Below, piece by piece: positions 7,188 through 15,421 of a stretch of 64,000 nt of DNA (positions are counted from its first letter, which is position 1; each line of letters starts with the position of its first letter). The DNA comes from Glaciecola sp041380235 (GTDB taxonomy: Bacteria; Pseudomonadota; Gammaproteobacteria; Enterobacterales; Alteromonadaceae), in the NCBI RefSeq assembly GCF_041380235.1, contig NZ_JBGIYY010000021.1, forward strand, positions 1 through 64,000. The letters are read 5' to 3'. The translations under genes and the position numbers were made by a program. The notes beneath the pieces were generated by a model. The model had not been told where the DNA came from. It searched no databases and saw nothing but the letters and a program-made list of their open reading frames with translations.

Positions 7188-8342
7188 TTATCGCTTGTAC
7201 ATTCGCATTCGACCAATCGATTGGTCGTAGGCTACGTTAAACTGCTTGATCACATTCATGCCCAGCAAGCCATCAAAATTGCGCATGTTTTCGGTGGGCA
7301 GAACCATGATACTCACATTATTTAACTTCTCTTGGCCAACGGTAATTTCAGACACTTTGTAAATTGGGCTCGAAACCATACCGCCTGCTGTTTGAACGTT
7401 AAATGTGCCTAAGTATGCGGTGTCATCATTTGCAATAAGGTCAAACACTTGCCTGCTTACTGCCGTAGTGGATGCGCCTGTATCGACTAACAGTTCGGCA
7501 TCAATGTTGGTTAACATTACTTGCGTATAATACTGGCCGTTGCGCTCGGTTAATCGCACCTCACCGTTTCTGAATCGATTGAATCCATCATTATTAGATT
7601 GGTTGCTGGCAAGGGTAGGAGGCTCTGGCTCAGCATCTTGAGCGTAGATACTCTCACGCAGACGTTGTGCTCTGGCATCGTTAGCGGGCAACGCGGCTAA
7701 TACATTTTCCATCAGTACGGTTTGCGCCTGCATGCCATAGGCTTTGGCAAGTGCCATGATATAGCGACGATTGAGAGGGTCAACCTGTACTAGTGGCTCT
7801 AAAAACGAGGCCAATAAATCCCAGCTGCCATCGCCACTAAACTGCTGAATAATGCGTGTGGTATTAACGTCGATTAATTGGTTTATTTCTTCTAGCTGAG
7901 CTGGCAAAATAAAGGCATCGCGTAAGCCATAATAATTAACCAAGGCGGTGTTTAAAGGTTGCGTATAATAATAGGCCTCAGCTTCAAGCAGCAGTGCATC
8001 TATATCTTGCGGATTATCTCTGAGATAAGTGCGTACATGAAAACTTAAAGCCTCAAAAGCCTTAGCTTTTTTTAAGCTGCGCAAAAAAGCCAAAGTAACA
8101 CCCTCTGGCGGGGCGTCGGTGACACGCCCGTTGTCTACATTGCTTGCACGCTCGGAAACGACGTTTTCAGATTGCTTATCAGCAAAGCTAAGTGGTGTTG
8201 ACGTGCTAAGGTTTTGCGATGGTTGCGATGTGGCATCGTTTTGAGGCGTATCTTGTTGTTCGTGCGTGTGCGTGAGTTGCCACCACAAATAGGCATTAAT
8301 ACTGAGTGATAATATTAACAGCCAGCTTAATGCAGATTTCAT
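7188..8342 (-). CDS. Membrane-anchored retropepsin-like aspartic protease
   Basis: A 384-aa protein with an N-terminal membrane anchor (SALSWLLILSLSINAYLWW), a polar linker, a helical repeat-like middle (residues about 80-230, with TPR-like spacing) and a C-terminal clan AA aspartyl protease domain. The catalytic motif is LLVDTGASTTAVS near residue 285 and the flap-like LLGMNVIKQFNV lies near 358. Single-domain members act as dimers, as retropepsins do. Topology places the protease in the periplasm. It starts one base after the stop of the thioesterase gene, so the two are co-transcribed. The substrate is unknown. Confidence 0.8.
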   Translation of the reverse strand: MKSALSWLLILSLSINAYLWWQLTHTHEQQDTPQNDATSQPSQNLSTSTPLSFADKQSENVVSERASNVDNGRVTDAPPEGVTLAFLRSLKKAKAFEALSFHVRTYLRDNPQDIDALLLEAEAYYYTQPLNTALVNYYGLRDAFILPAQLEEINQLIDVNTTRIIQQFSGDGSWDLLASFLEPLVQVDPLNRRYIMALAKAYGMQAQTVLMENVLAALPANDARAQRLRESIYAQDAEPEPPTLASNQSNNDGFNRFRNGEVRLTERNGQYYTQVMLTNIDAELLVDTGASTTAVSRQVFDLIANDDTAYLGTFNVQTAGGMVSSPIYKVSEITVGQEKLNNVSIMVLPTENMRNFDGLLGMNVIKQFNVAYDQSIGRMRMYKR

Positions 8343-8343
8343 A

Positions 8344-8826
8344 CTATGACTCTAGGCAATGGGTGGCGTATACGTCGATAAAAGCTTGCGGCATTGCTTT
8401 AACCGCGCCGGTTGATAGCTTTATGCATACAAAGTCAGTGGTGGCAGAGAATACCGTTTTACCAGAGCTAGTAGAAATAAATTGAAATTGTCGCTGCAGT
8501 CGCAGGCGTTTATCGCATTTGGTGATCCACGTTGCGCATGCAATCGTTTCATCTTCTAAAGATGGCACATGATAGCGCAGATCATGATGTTGAATTACCA
8601 TGGCCCTATCGAGGGCTTCATAGTCCTCAAAGCACAGGCCTAAGTGGTTGGAATGAGCCCAAGCAAGGGTTTCTAACTGTTTTACATAAGCAGTGTTGTT
8701 GGCATGTTTATAATGGTCGATATCGTCTTGATGAATATGCCATAGCACAATAAATGGGTTGGCATACTTCCAATCTAACTCGTTCCAATGGTTTTGCTCG
8801 TTACCGCATAGTGTGTTTTCTAACAT
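8344..8826 (-). CDS. Acyl-CoA thioesterase, hotdog fold (4HBT/YbgC-FadM type)
   Basis: About 160 aa with the hotdog pattern of YbgC/FadM-type thioesterases: WHIHQDDIDHYKHANNTAYVKQLETLAW near residues 27-55 contains the D-H-NN-Y region that holds the active site. The enzyme would hydrolyse acyl-CoAs, consistent with the fatty-acid genes nearby. The ATG at 8826 is preferred to the in-frame TTG three codons earlier (8835), though neither has a strong Shine-Dalgarno site. It is upstream of, and essentially fused in operon with, the aspartic protease gene. The exact chain-length preference cannot be told from sequence. Confidence 0.82.
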   Translation of the reverse strand: MLENTLCGNEQNHWNELDWKYANPFIVLWHIHQDDIDHYKHANNTAYVKQLETLAWAHSNHLGLCFEDYEALDRAMVIQHHDLRYHVPSLEDETIACATWITKCDKRLRLQRQFQFISTSSGKTVFSATTDFVCIKLSTGAVKAMPQAFIDVYATHCLES

Positions 8827-9022
8827 AGTTGCCAAGTTCTCATAGTATTGACCTCTTTTTTAGCATTCTTTTCAGTTATACTACTGGCCTGTAAAATAGC
8901 GCGTTGAAAGTCGTATATTAAAAGTTGATGCCCAAACAAAAGTGATACTTTATTTATACGGGGTTTTGCGAACTATCAATGCCTACGGCCAAGCGAATCG
9001 CTTAACGTGAATAAGTCTGTAT

Positions 9023-9748
9023 ATGCAATATAACCAAAACTCTGTAGATACCCCAAGTGTTTTTTATCAACACCTTGATGCTAAAGTGTCGGAGTTTTGT
9101 GCAAGCGACTTAATTAGCTTGTTTAATGCTTGCTTTGCAGAGCCAAGCGATATTGCGAAAAATGCAAAAACCTATCTAATTGCGCATGCCAGTGAACCCA
9201 TTTACTTGCCTTACAGTGCTCAAGCCTCAGCATACTTCGTTGACGCTAACGGCGTTAGCACACAAGACACCTATAACGCTTCGAACAAGTTACAGTGGCT
9301 TGCTCCGCAAGCATTATCATCTTTACCGAGGGGTAATAAAATCTTTTTTAACCGAGATTATTTTGCCAGCGCGCTTCACGAAGTAGCACACTGGTGCATA
9401 GCTGGAGCAACACGCAGACTGCAAGTCGATTATGGGTATTGGTATGCACCTGATGGCAGAGATCAGCAGCAACAGCTAGCCTTTGAAAGTGTTGAGGTTA
9501 AACCCCAAGCCATTGAATGGGCATTTTCACTGGCCTGCAATAAGCCCTTTAGGATAAGCAACGATAATTTAAGTCTGACTAACGTCGATAGCACTCGCTT
9601 TGAAAATGCAGTAAAACAGCAGCTACTATTGTATATCGAGCAAGGTTTTCCGCCTCGCGCTCAGCAGTTTATCGCGGTTCTGAGGGAGCACTATGGTGTG
9701 GCTGAATTTTCAAGCCGCAGCATACTAGTTACACAGGTGAGCGAATGA
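9023..9748 (+). CDS. epmC: Elongation factor P hydroxylase
   Basis: YfcM/EpmC family: hydroxylates the lysine of EF-P that carries beta-lysine, the last step of that modification. The core has FFNRDYFASALHEVAHWCIAGATRR near residues 108-133, with HE--H metal ligands, followed by DYGYWYAPDGRDQQQQ-AFE-VEVKPQAIEW, strongly conserved in the family. At 241 aa it is longer than the E. coli protein (about 180 aa) through an N-terminal extension and a longer C-terminus. It overlaps the next gene by four bases (ATGA), and yfcL follows, as it neighbours yfcM in E. coli. Confidence 0.92.
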   Translation: MQYNQNSVDTPSVFYQHLDAKVSEFCASDLISLFNACFAEPSDIAKNAKTYLIAHASEPIYLPYSAQASAYFVDANGVSTQDTYNASNKLQWLAPQALSSLPRGNKIFFNRDYFASALHEVAHWCIAGATRRLQVDYGYWYAPDGRDQQQQLAFESVEVKPQAIEWAFSLACNKPFRISNDNLSLTNVDSTRFENAVKQQLLLYIEQGFPPRAQQFIAVLREHYGVAEFSSRSILVTQVSE

Positions 9749-10911
9749 CCGAGCCAGCTCATCAGTATTCTCCTCAGCGAAAATTTCGCCTTGGTTTAAT
9801 TGTTAACCCTTTTGCAGGCATTGGCGGGGCTTTAGCTTTAAAAGGCAGCGATGGAGCCGCCATTCGAGAAACCGCATTAAACGCCGGCGCTGAGCAACTG
9901 GCGATGGCAAAAACACATAAAGCCTTAAGTGAAATTTTAAGTGTAAAAGCGTCAGTAACAGTCTTCACAGCAGGCGGCGATATGGGTGAGAATACTGCCA
10001 AGGCATTAGGTTTCGATACTCAAGTGATATATCAGGCCTCGCAATCGCAAACGGAGCACAGCGATACCGAAGCCCTCGCTAAAGCATTGACGAATGAGCA
10101 AGTGGATTTGATTTTGTTTGCAGGCGGAGACGGCACCGCTCGGAATATATTTTCGGCTATTGGCTCAGCAATCCCTGTATTGGGTATTCCCGCTGGATGC
10201 AAAATTCACTCTGGTGTATATGCTATTACGCCCGGTGGCGCAGGCAAGGTTTTGCGTCAGGTTATTGCTGGTGAACTTGTGAGTTTACTAGAAGCAGAAG
10301 TCAAAGACATCGACGAAGAAAAATTTAGAAATGGTCAGGTTATTGCGCGTTATTTTGGTGAAATGCAGGTGCCTGCAGAGCTAAATTATATTCAAGCAGT
10401 CAAAATGGGTGGAAAAGAGTCAGACGAGTTGGTGTTAAACGATATTGCTGCACACATTATCGAACTAATGGAAGACGAGCCTGAACATTTATTCATAATG
10501 GGCTCAGGCAGCACGGTCGACTCCATTATGCAGGCATGCGGCTTAGACAATACCTTGTTAGGCGTCGATGTTGTGCAAAACAATCAAGTGTTAGCAGCAG
10601 ATGTCACGGCTCAGCAGCTGCTAAGCTTAAGCAAAGATAAGCCCACGCAGCTTGTTATCACATTGATTGGTGGGCAAGGGCATATTTTTGGCCGTGGCAA
10701 TCAGCAGTTGAGCCCAGAACTGATTAGACGCATTGGTAAACAGAATATCCACATTGTCGCTACCAAAAATAAACTGAATGCTCTTGCACAAAAAGGCCTG
10801 ATTGCAGACACTGGCGATGCAGAGCTTGACCAAAGTTTATCAGGGCCCATTTCTGTTATTACCGGTTATAAAGATAAGGTACTCTATTTTGTAAGAGGAG
10901 AGGATGGTTAA
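9745..10911 (+). CDS. ATP-NAD kinase-like protein (PF01513-type, AcoX-like)
   Basis: A 388-aa protein of the NAD kinase/diacylglycerol kinase superfamily. The N-terminus has LGLIVNPFAGIGGALALKG (residues about 17-35) and the nucleotide-binding LILFAGGDGTARNI lies near residue 127, followed by IPVLGIPAGCKIHSGVYA, which is typical of the AcoX/YqjK-like subgroup rather than true NadK. The true NadK of this genome is at 35887-36759. The substrate is not established for this subgroup. The start overlaps the epmC stop and the end overlaps yfcL, so the three form a tight operon. Confidence 0.8.
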   Translation: MTEPAHQYSPQRKFRLGLIVNPFAGIGGALALKGSDGAAIRETALNAGAEQLAMAKTHKALSEILSVKASVTVFTAGGDMGENTAKALGFDTQVIYQASQSQTEHSDTEALAKALTNEQVDLILFAGGDGTARNIFSAIGSAIPVLGIPAGCKIHSGVYAITPGGAGKVLRQVIAGELVSLLEAEVKDIDEEKFRNGQVIARYFGEMQVPAELNYIQAVKMGGKESDELVLNDIAAHIIELMEDEPEHLFIMGSGSTVDSIMQACGLDNTLLGVDVVQNNQVLAADVTAQQLLSLSKDKPTQLVITLIGGQGHIFGRGNQQLSPELIRRIGKQNIHIVATKNKLNALAQKGLIADTGDAELDQSLSGPISVITGYKDKVLYFVRGEDG

Positions 10912-11224
10912 TTTCAGCGAAGAACAAGAGCAGTATTTAGAACAAAAAGAAGCATTTTTAGATAAGTTCATTGACCTTGATGATGAATACCAATTGTTTA
11001 TTTCGAGCTATATTCACGGACATTTTTCAGTGGTCGCGGCCAAGCTATCTACGGCTATTTCAGCGGGTGAAATCACCCCACTTACTGACACTGAATCGTT
11101 CAAACAATATTTTGAAGGCCTGTTGAATAAAGATATTGAAAAGGCGATAGCGAATCAAGAGTTGAGCGCTGTTGATGCGGCATCGGTAACTAGCATGCTA
11201 ATAGCAATGTTTAGTAGTGAGTAG
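10904..11224 (+). CDS. yfcL: YfcL family protein
   Basis: A small acidic helical protein of 106 aa, matching YfcL in length, composition and neighbourhood (next to epmC/yfcM in E. coli and many relatives). A GAGGAG ribosome site at 10895-10900 sits just before the ATG, inside the end of the preceding gene. No catalytic motif, signal or membrane segment is visible. Function remains unknown in the family. Confidence 0.8.
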   Translation: MVNFSEEQEQYLEQKEAFLDKFIDLDDEYQLFISSYIHGHFSVVAAKLSTAISAGEITPLTDTESFKQYFEGLLNKDIEKAIANQELSAVDAASVTSMLIAMFSSE

Positions 11225-11274
11225 CTGTTTGAATATTACTGCGTGGGCTATGTTGTAAAGGATTACTGCACGTT

Positions 11275-11300
11275 AGATGCTGGCAATTTTGCCAGCATCT
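11275..11300. terminator. Perfect hairpin between convergent yfcL and the PEP-CTERM-like gene
   Basis: AGATGCTGGCAA and TTGCCAGCATCT form a near-perfect 12-bp stem with a two-base loop. There is no T-run on either side, so termination would not be classical, but its position between convergent genes favours a transcript-end role. Confidence 0.55.
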
Positions 11301-11316
11301 ATAAACAGACAGAAAT

Positions 11317-12084
11317 TTATTTGAATCTACGAGCAAAAACAGCCATTGCCCCGAACATCATCAATATTGCAATAGATGGCGTAGAAACGGTTTGTGTTTC
11401 TAAAAAGACGTTATCAATCACCTGTAAGTTGTTTGCGCCTCCTGTACGACCACCAAAATAAAACTGGCCGTCTAATGCCTGCCAACCGGTAACTGCAAGT
11501 TGATTAAAGACATTTAAGGTTGTTGAGCCAGTTGTTACTGATAAATCAAGTAGACCGCCAACAAATGATAGGTCTACTGTATAGCTTGAACCTTGATCGA
11601 ATTGGAACATGCTGTCGGTTATGCTTAACCGTTGTATTAATACACCATTGTTTCTTAGACTTATTTCATTCGCTGAGGTGTCAAAGGCGCCATTGTTCCA
11701 AGTATCAAATCCTAGAGCAAAACCGGTTGTAGAACCTTCTTCTTCAATATTGCCTACATAACTCAGGCCAACAGCAGAATCGAACAAACCAAATGATATC
11801 CCGTCAGCGCCGCCGCCATTGGCATTTGTGAGGCTGAAATCAAAGCTACCTGAGAAACCTGTGATCGGGATGCCGCCGTCGGTTGCATCAAAAATGATTG
11901 AACCGTTTTGAAAACCAGAGGCTGTGGTAAGTCTGCCAACGCCACCAACTATCGCTGCGCTACCGACGGTTGTTACGCCAGTTGCATCTGAAAAATCATT
12001 TGAAATTACACCAGACGTTGCCGATGCACTTGCTATGACTAGGAGGCTCGCTAGAGCGTTTTTGATTATATATCTTGCTTTCAT
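11317..12084 (-). CDS. Exported lectin-like protein with PEP-CTERM-like sorting tail
   Basis: A 255-aa protein with an N-terminal signal peptide (KNALASLLVIASASATSG). The Gly/Ser/Asn-rich beta domain resembles legume-lectin-like/L-type lectin modules (GGADGISFGLFDS, GFALGFDTWNNG). It ends in a short tripartite tail: STPS, a hydrophobic segment (IAILMMFGAMAVFA) and a basic RRFK end. That matches PEP-CTERM architecture with the PEP box replaced by STP, so exosortase processing and surface or exopolysaccharide association are likely. ATG at 12084 is preferred to the TTG four codons upstream. A sigma-54-type promoter precedes it. Ligand unknown. Confidence 0.75.
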   Translation of the reverse strand: MKARYIIKNALASLLVIASASATSGVISNDFSDATGVTTVGSAAIVGGVGRLTTASGFQNGSIIFDATDGGIPITGFSGSFDFSLTNANGGGADGISFGLFDSAVGLSYVGNIEEEGSTTGFALGFDTWNNGAFDTSANEISLRNNGVLIQRLSITDSMFQFDQGSSYTVDLSFVGGLLDLSVTTGSTTLNVFNQLAVTGWQALDGQFYFGGRTGGANNLQVIDNVFLETQTVSTPSIAILMMFGAMAVFARRFK

Positions 12085-12143
12085 GTTGTTTCCCAAGTTT
12101 TGTGTGTGTCGTTAGATGACGAGTATCTTCCTAAATAAATGAT

Positions 12144-12159
12144 TGCAATAAGTGCGCCA
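12144..12159 (-). promoter_or_regulatory. Sigma-54 (RpoN) promoter of the PEP-CTERM-like gene
   Basis: Read on the minus strand the site is TGGCGCACTTATTGCA. It has the -24 GG and -12 GC dinucleotides exactly ten bases apart, and differs from TGGCAC-N5-TTGCA at one -24 base. It lies about 60 bases before the start codon. Genes for PEP-CTERM proteins are often driven by RpoN with the PrsK/PrsR two-component system, so the fit is biological as well as sequence-based. Confidence 0.75.
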
Positions 12160-12614
12160 TTTAAAATTATTAATTTAATCAATTGCTTACATATTTATTT
12201 ATTTGTATGTGTAAAGTTTGCTGACACTCTATCGGTGCAAATATGCCACTCTTTATTTAGGAATGCTTAATTTGGCTCAGGTCCAGTGGACGTATTCCAC
12301 TTTCAAATTTCATGTTCATAAATCGAATGCAGGCGATAGATTTGTTTTTAGTGGCGGTAATACAAGCGTTTAAAGTGTTTAAAAACAAGCGGCAACTGTT
12401 GACCGCAAACGAAGATGTCGCTCTCCTCATTGAGGAGCCAATTAGCCTGAAGTGCTGCTACTTTTCATCCCTCAGCGATGTATTTCGGCAGGAGGAAATC
12501 CCTTGCTAGCTTGGCTTTGCGTATTGTTTGTCTAATTATTTGTCAATTTGCTAAAACATGGAATCAATTTTGCAGAGCTAGCTCCATAGATCACAAATGT
12601 AACCAAAGGCGGCA
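12160..12614. other. Intergenic region upstream of the PEP-CTERM-like and FlgO genes
   Basis: About 450 bases between divergent units, with no convincing gene; a 65-codon ORF at 12312-12509 lacks family features and a ribosome site. A dyad TGT-N11-ACA at 12211-12227 could be an activator site for the sigma-54 promoter. AGTGGA/TCCACT at 12287-12303 forms a small inverted repeat. Both are weak. Confidence 0.4.
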
Positions 12615-13286
12615 ATGCCGATGCAACATAAAACACATAGTGCAGCGTCATTTTCACAGTGCTTGTTTGGTATGCTCGTGCTTATTAGTCTGAGTGGATG
12701 TAGCAATATTTCGGCACTTACTGATAAGCACGAGAAGACACCTTCGCAGAAACTCATGCCAATGGCATTGGGAAATGCAGAGCTGTATACCTCGCAATTA
12801 GCCAATGAACTCTTTGCCAACCTAGGTGCTGACCGTCAGTATCGATATGCAGTAGTGGGTTTTGTGCCAGTAGCCAGTATGCGTCAAGATTTAAGTCAGC
12901 AAGGGCCGTTGATGTTACTAGGGCATCAGCTTGAGCAAGGCTTGATCACGGAAATTGTTCGCCGTGGCTTTATTGCCCAAGACTATAAGGCAACTAACAC
13001 CATTATCATGGCGCAAGACTCTGAGCGCGCGCTGTCAAGAAGTGTAGAACATTTGCGCTCAGTTCAAGCCATCGACTATTACATTACGGGCACCATCACC
13101 GAGCAAGAAACCGGCGCGATGGTTAACGCTCGTATTATTAATGTACGCAACAAAGATGTAATAGCCGCGGCAACAAAGTTCTTTCCTGCTGAATTATTTT
13201 GGCAACAAGAACAAGTGACCTTACGAAACGGCATGCTTTATCGCAGCAGTAAACCCGCTCAACACAATTCTAACTCTGGAGACTAG
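12615..13286 (+). CDS. FlgO-domain outer membrane lipoprotein, paralogue 1
   Basis: A 223-aa protein with a lipoprotein signal (FGMLVLISLSGC, lipidated Cys near residue 29) and a FlgO domain. Conserved landmarks are RYAVVGFVPVASM near 78, LGHQLEQGLITEIVRRGF near 103, and DYYITGTI ... GAMVNARIINVRNKDVIAAA near 150-185. FlgO-type proteins are outer-membrane lipoproteins first studied around the polar flagellum of Vibrio, but no flagellar gene is nearby. It is first in a three-gene row of related lipoproteins. ATG at 12615 is favoured by AAGGCGG just before it. Confidence 0.8.
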   Translation: MPMQHKTHSAASFSQCLFGMLVLISLSGCSNISALTDKHEKTPSQKLMPMALGNAELYTSQLANELFANLGADRQYRYAVVGFVPVASMRQDLSQQGPLMLLGHQLEQGLITEIVRRGFIAQDYKATNTIIMAQDSERALSRSVEHLRSVQAIDYYITGTITEQETGAMVNARIINVRNKDVIAAATKFFPAELFWQQEQVTLRNGMLYRSSKPAQHNSNSGD

Positions 13287-13289
13287 TCC

Positions 13290-14042
13290 ATGAAATTACT
13301 AAGTTTGATTTTTGGATGCTATTTATTAGCTGGGTGTGCAAGCATTCCCGGCATGCACTACATTACCGGCGGCGAAGCACCCGATGAGCAAGACGAGCAG
13401 GGGGCTTCACAAATTGTGGATGTGCAGACTCAAAGCCTCACTACACCAAAAGAGTATGAGTCAGAAAAAGGTGGACTTGATGCCTTTGGTGCAATGGAAA
13501 AACCAAATATGATTGGCAGCACGCCAGGCGCATTTAAAAGTTTGCCATTGACTCGTCATATTGGTCACTACGTTCGCAACATGGCACAAGATTTAGTCGC
13601 AAATATGGAGTATGTAACCGAGCGTACCCCAGTAGCGGTGACCCATTTTTCATTGATTGATAGCGATCTTCGTGAAACGAATTTGCTCGGCCAGCAAATG
13701 GCTGAATCCTTTGTACATGAATTTCATAAATTCAGAATGCCGGTAGTTGAATTTAAAGCGACACAGTTTATAAGAGTCACCGAAACCGGCGACTATGTGC
13801 TGTCTAGAGACTTTCTAGACTTAAATAACAGCACGCCTATCCAGTATGTATTGACAGGTACTATGACCAAACATCAGGGCGGTTTTATTGTAAATGCGCG
13901 CATGTTGGGTATGGAATCTAAGGTTGTGGTTGCCAGTGCACAAAGCTTCGTGCCTTTTTACGTGGTGGATGCACTTATTCCCAGTGAGTCGAGTCGTCAA
14001 AATGAAGTCATCGACGGTGTTCGCATCATTCAAGGAGAATAA
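13290..14042 (+). CDS. FlgO-domain outer membrane lipoprotein, paralogue 2
   Basis: A 250-aa lipoprotein (GCYLLAGC lipobox near residue 15). An acidic linker with DEQDEQGAS is followed by the FlgO domain at about residues 95-235: PVAVTHFSLIDSDLRETNLLGQQMAE, FHKFRMPVVEF, YVLTGTMTKHQGGFIVNARM and VVVASAQSFVP. GGAG lies before the start, four bases after the previous stop, so it is in the same operon. It is clearly a diverged duplicate of its neighbours. Function is inferred only from domain content. Confidence 0.8.
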   Translation: MKLLSLIFGCYLLAGCASIPGMHYITGGEAPDEQDEQGASQIVDVQTQSLTTPKEYESEKGGLDAFGAMEKPNMIGSTPGAFKSLPLTRHIGHYVRNMAQDLVANMEYVTERTPVAVTHFSLIDSDLRETNLLGQQMAESFVHEFHKFRMPVVEFKATQFIRVTETGDYVLSRDFLDLNNSTPIQYVLTGTMTKHQGGFIVNARMLGMESKVVVASAQSFVPFYVVDALIPSESSRQNEVIDGVRIIQGE

Positions 14043-14043
14043 T

Positions 14044-14799
14044 ATGCCGATGTTTAGAGTGTTGCTTGTTGCCTTCGCAGCGATTGCGCTGACAGGCTGT
14101 GCGGCAGGTAAAATGTTGATGGCCGGATATACGCCACCGCAGACAATTGCTGATTTGCTAAACGAACAAAATAGGGCCGCAGGTGTTTTGCCACCAGAGT
14201 TGGCTATGAACGGACAGCAAGACAATAAAATTGGTATTGATGATTATAAAGACGAAACACCGGAATACCTTGACGTCACTACCGGTAGCGCAGAAAGTTA
14301 TGCACAGTCTGGATATCATCAAGTTGAATCTTTTCGGCCAAGATTTACCTACAAGTCTATTCAGGACTATGCCGCGCAGCTATCTATGGATCTAATCCGC
14401 ACCCGGCATGGCTTGAGTCCAAATGCGCGAGTGGGTATTAGCTCCTTTGTAAAGTTAGATGCATCCTTGCAAAACACGACGATATTGGGCAATCAACTTG
14501 CTGAATTTTTAATATCTGAAATGCAGCAGCAGGGCATGCCGGTGGTCGATCATAAGTTAATGCCCGCTTTACAGGTCACGTCTAATGGCGATATAGCGTT
14601 TTCTAGAGATGTACTGGAGCTATCTAATCAAAATATTATGGACCATGTGCTATCTGGCACCATGATTGAAAAGGCCAATGGAATATTCGTGAATGCACGA
14701 ATTATATCGGTAAATACTAATAGAGTAGTAGCTAGTGCAACGGTCCTTATTCCCGACTTTGTTGTGCAGTCAACGACGATGGGCTATGTGTTAAGGTAG
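14044..14799 (+). CDS. FlgO-domain outer membrane lipoprotein, paralogue 3
   Basis: A 251-aa lipoprotein (AAIALTGC lipobox) with a FlgO domain at about residues 120-245: ARVGISSFVKLDASLQ, LGNQLAEFLISEMQQQGMPVVD, VLSGTMIEKANGIFVNARI and NRVVASATVLIPDF. AGGAG sits six bases before the ATG at 14044; a longer in-frame reading to 13894 would overlap the previous gene extensively and is rejected. It starts one base after the upstream stop. Retention of all three copies suggests a multi-subunit outer-membrane assembly, which is inference. Confidence 0.8.
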   Translation: MPMFRVLLVAFAAIALTGCAAGKMLMAGYTPPQTIADLLNEQNRAAGVLPPELAMNGQQDNKIGIDDYKDETPEYLDVTTGSAESYAQSGYHQVESFRPRFTYKSIQDYAAQLSMDLIRTRHGLSPNARVGISSFVKLDASLQNTTILGNQLAEFLISEMQQQGMPVVDHKLMPALQVTSNGDIAFSRDVLELSNQNIMDHVLSGTMIEKANGIFVNARIISVNTNRVVASATVLIPDFVVQSTTMGYVLR

Positions 14800-15275
14800 A
14801 TGTTTGCCATAGTGTTTTATTATTTGCGTCGTTCTATGATGTGCTCGCTTTATATTTCATAGTTATCCAGAGTTCAGGTTAGTTAGCATTACTAACGGAA
14901 ACTGCGCGCTCAAATAAGCTACTTTTGGAAACTTTTGACGCGCACATCAAATCAAAGCTTAATTGTCGGTCACGATAAATTTTTACGATGTTTATGGGCA
15001 TCAAATACCTTCAATGTCATTCATATGCTCCCCTAGTTAAGACAACTGAGTTATTTTATTAATTGTCTATTGATACATTATCATGTGTAAAGCTAGCAGC
15101 CGAATCGTTTGTTTTGTTAGACGTTTTCAAATACTAATTCTATGTATGCCTTCAAGGCTATTGATGAGTGTCAATTGAGGCAAACTAACATTAAATATTG
15201 AAGCGTTGCCGAAATAATTGTTTGTGATTTAATAAAACATATCGACCCTCAGAATCCTCAGTTTAAAAAAGTTAC
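14800..15275. other. Intergenic region before the sucrose operon
   Basis: Nearly 480 bases with no gene I can support on either strand. It is AT-rich in its second half. No terminator with a clear T-run was found after the FlgO genes. Confidence 0.45.
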
Positions 15276-15287
15276 TTAATCGATTAA
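15276..15287. promoter_or_regulatory. LacI-family operator 1 of the sucrose operon
   Basis: TTAATCGATTAA is a perfect 12-bp palindrome with the central CG typical of LacI/GalR-family operators. It lies just upstream of the candidate -35 at 15296. The second copy is centred 53 bp downstream, close to five helical turns, so both can be bound on one DNA face by the regulator encoded at 21730-22764. Confidence 0.75.
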
Positions 15288-15295
15288 CAAATTTA

Positions 15296-15324
15296 TTTAC
15301 AAAAGGTTTCACATTTGTTAACGT
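15296..15324 (+). promoter_or_regulatory. Candidate promoter of the sucrose operon
   Basis: TTTACA (15296-15301) and TAACGT (15319-15324) are spaced by 17 bp. The -10 is weak. The element is framed by the two palindromic operators, and operator 2 covers the expected start site, which fits repression in the absence of sucrose. Confidence 0.45.
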
Positions 15325-15326
15325 TT

Positions 15327-15342
15327 ACTTAATCGATTAAGT
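15327..15342. promoter_or_regulatory. LacI-family operator 2 of the sucrose operon
   Basis: ACTTAATCGATTAAGT is a perfect 16-bp palindrome containing the same core as operator 1. It sits just after the candidate -10 and about 80 bases before the receptor start codon, a position where bound repressor would block initiation. Confidence 0.8.
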
Positions 15343-15421
15343 AAGTCGATATTCATAAACTGCCCGATAAGAGTTAAACTTTTGGTATGTGCGGGTTCAC
15401 ACACAGGATGAAACATTCAAT

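Noticed and set aside
11243..11461. Plus-strand ORF downstream of yfcL
   Set aside because: It runs through the hairpin and antisense through the PEP-CTERM-like gene, with no ribosome site.
12312..12509. Possible 65-aa gene upstream of the FlgO row
   Set aside because: No ribosome site, no family likeness and no neighbouring operon structure.
13894..14043. N-terminal extension of the third FlgO lipoprotein
   Set aside because: It overlaps the preceding gene for 150 bases and would bury the lipoprotein signal; ATG at 14044 has an ideal AGGAG.
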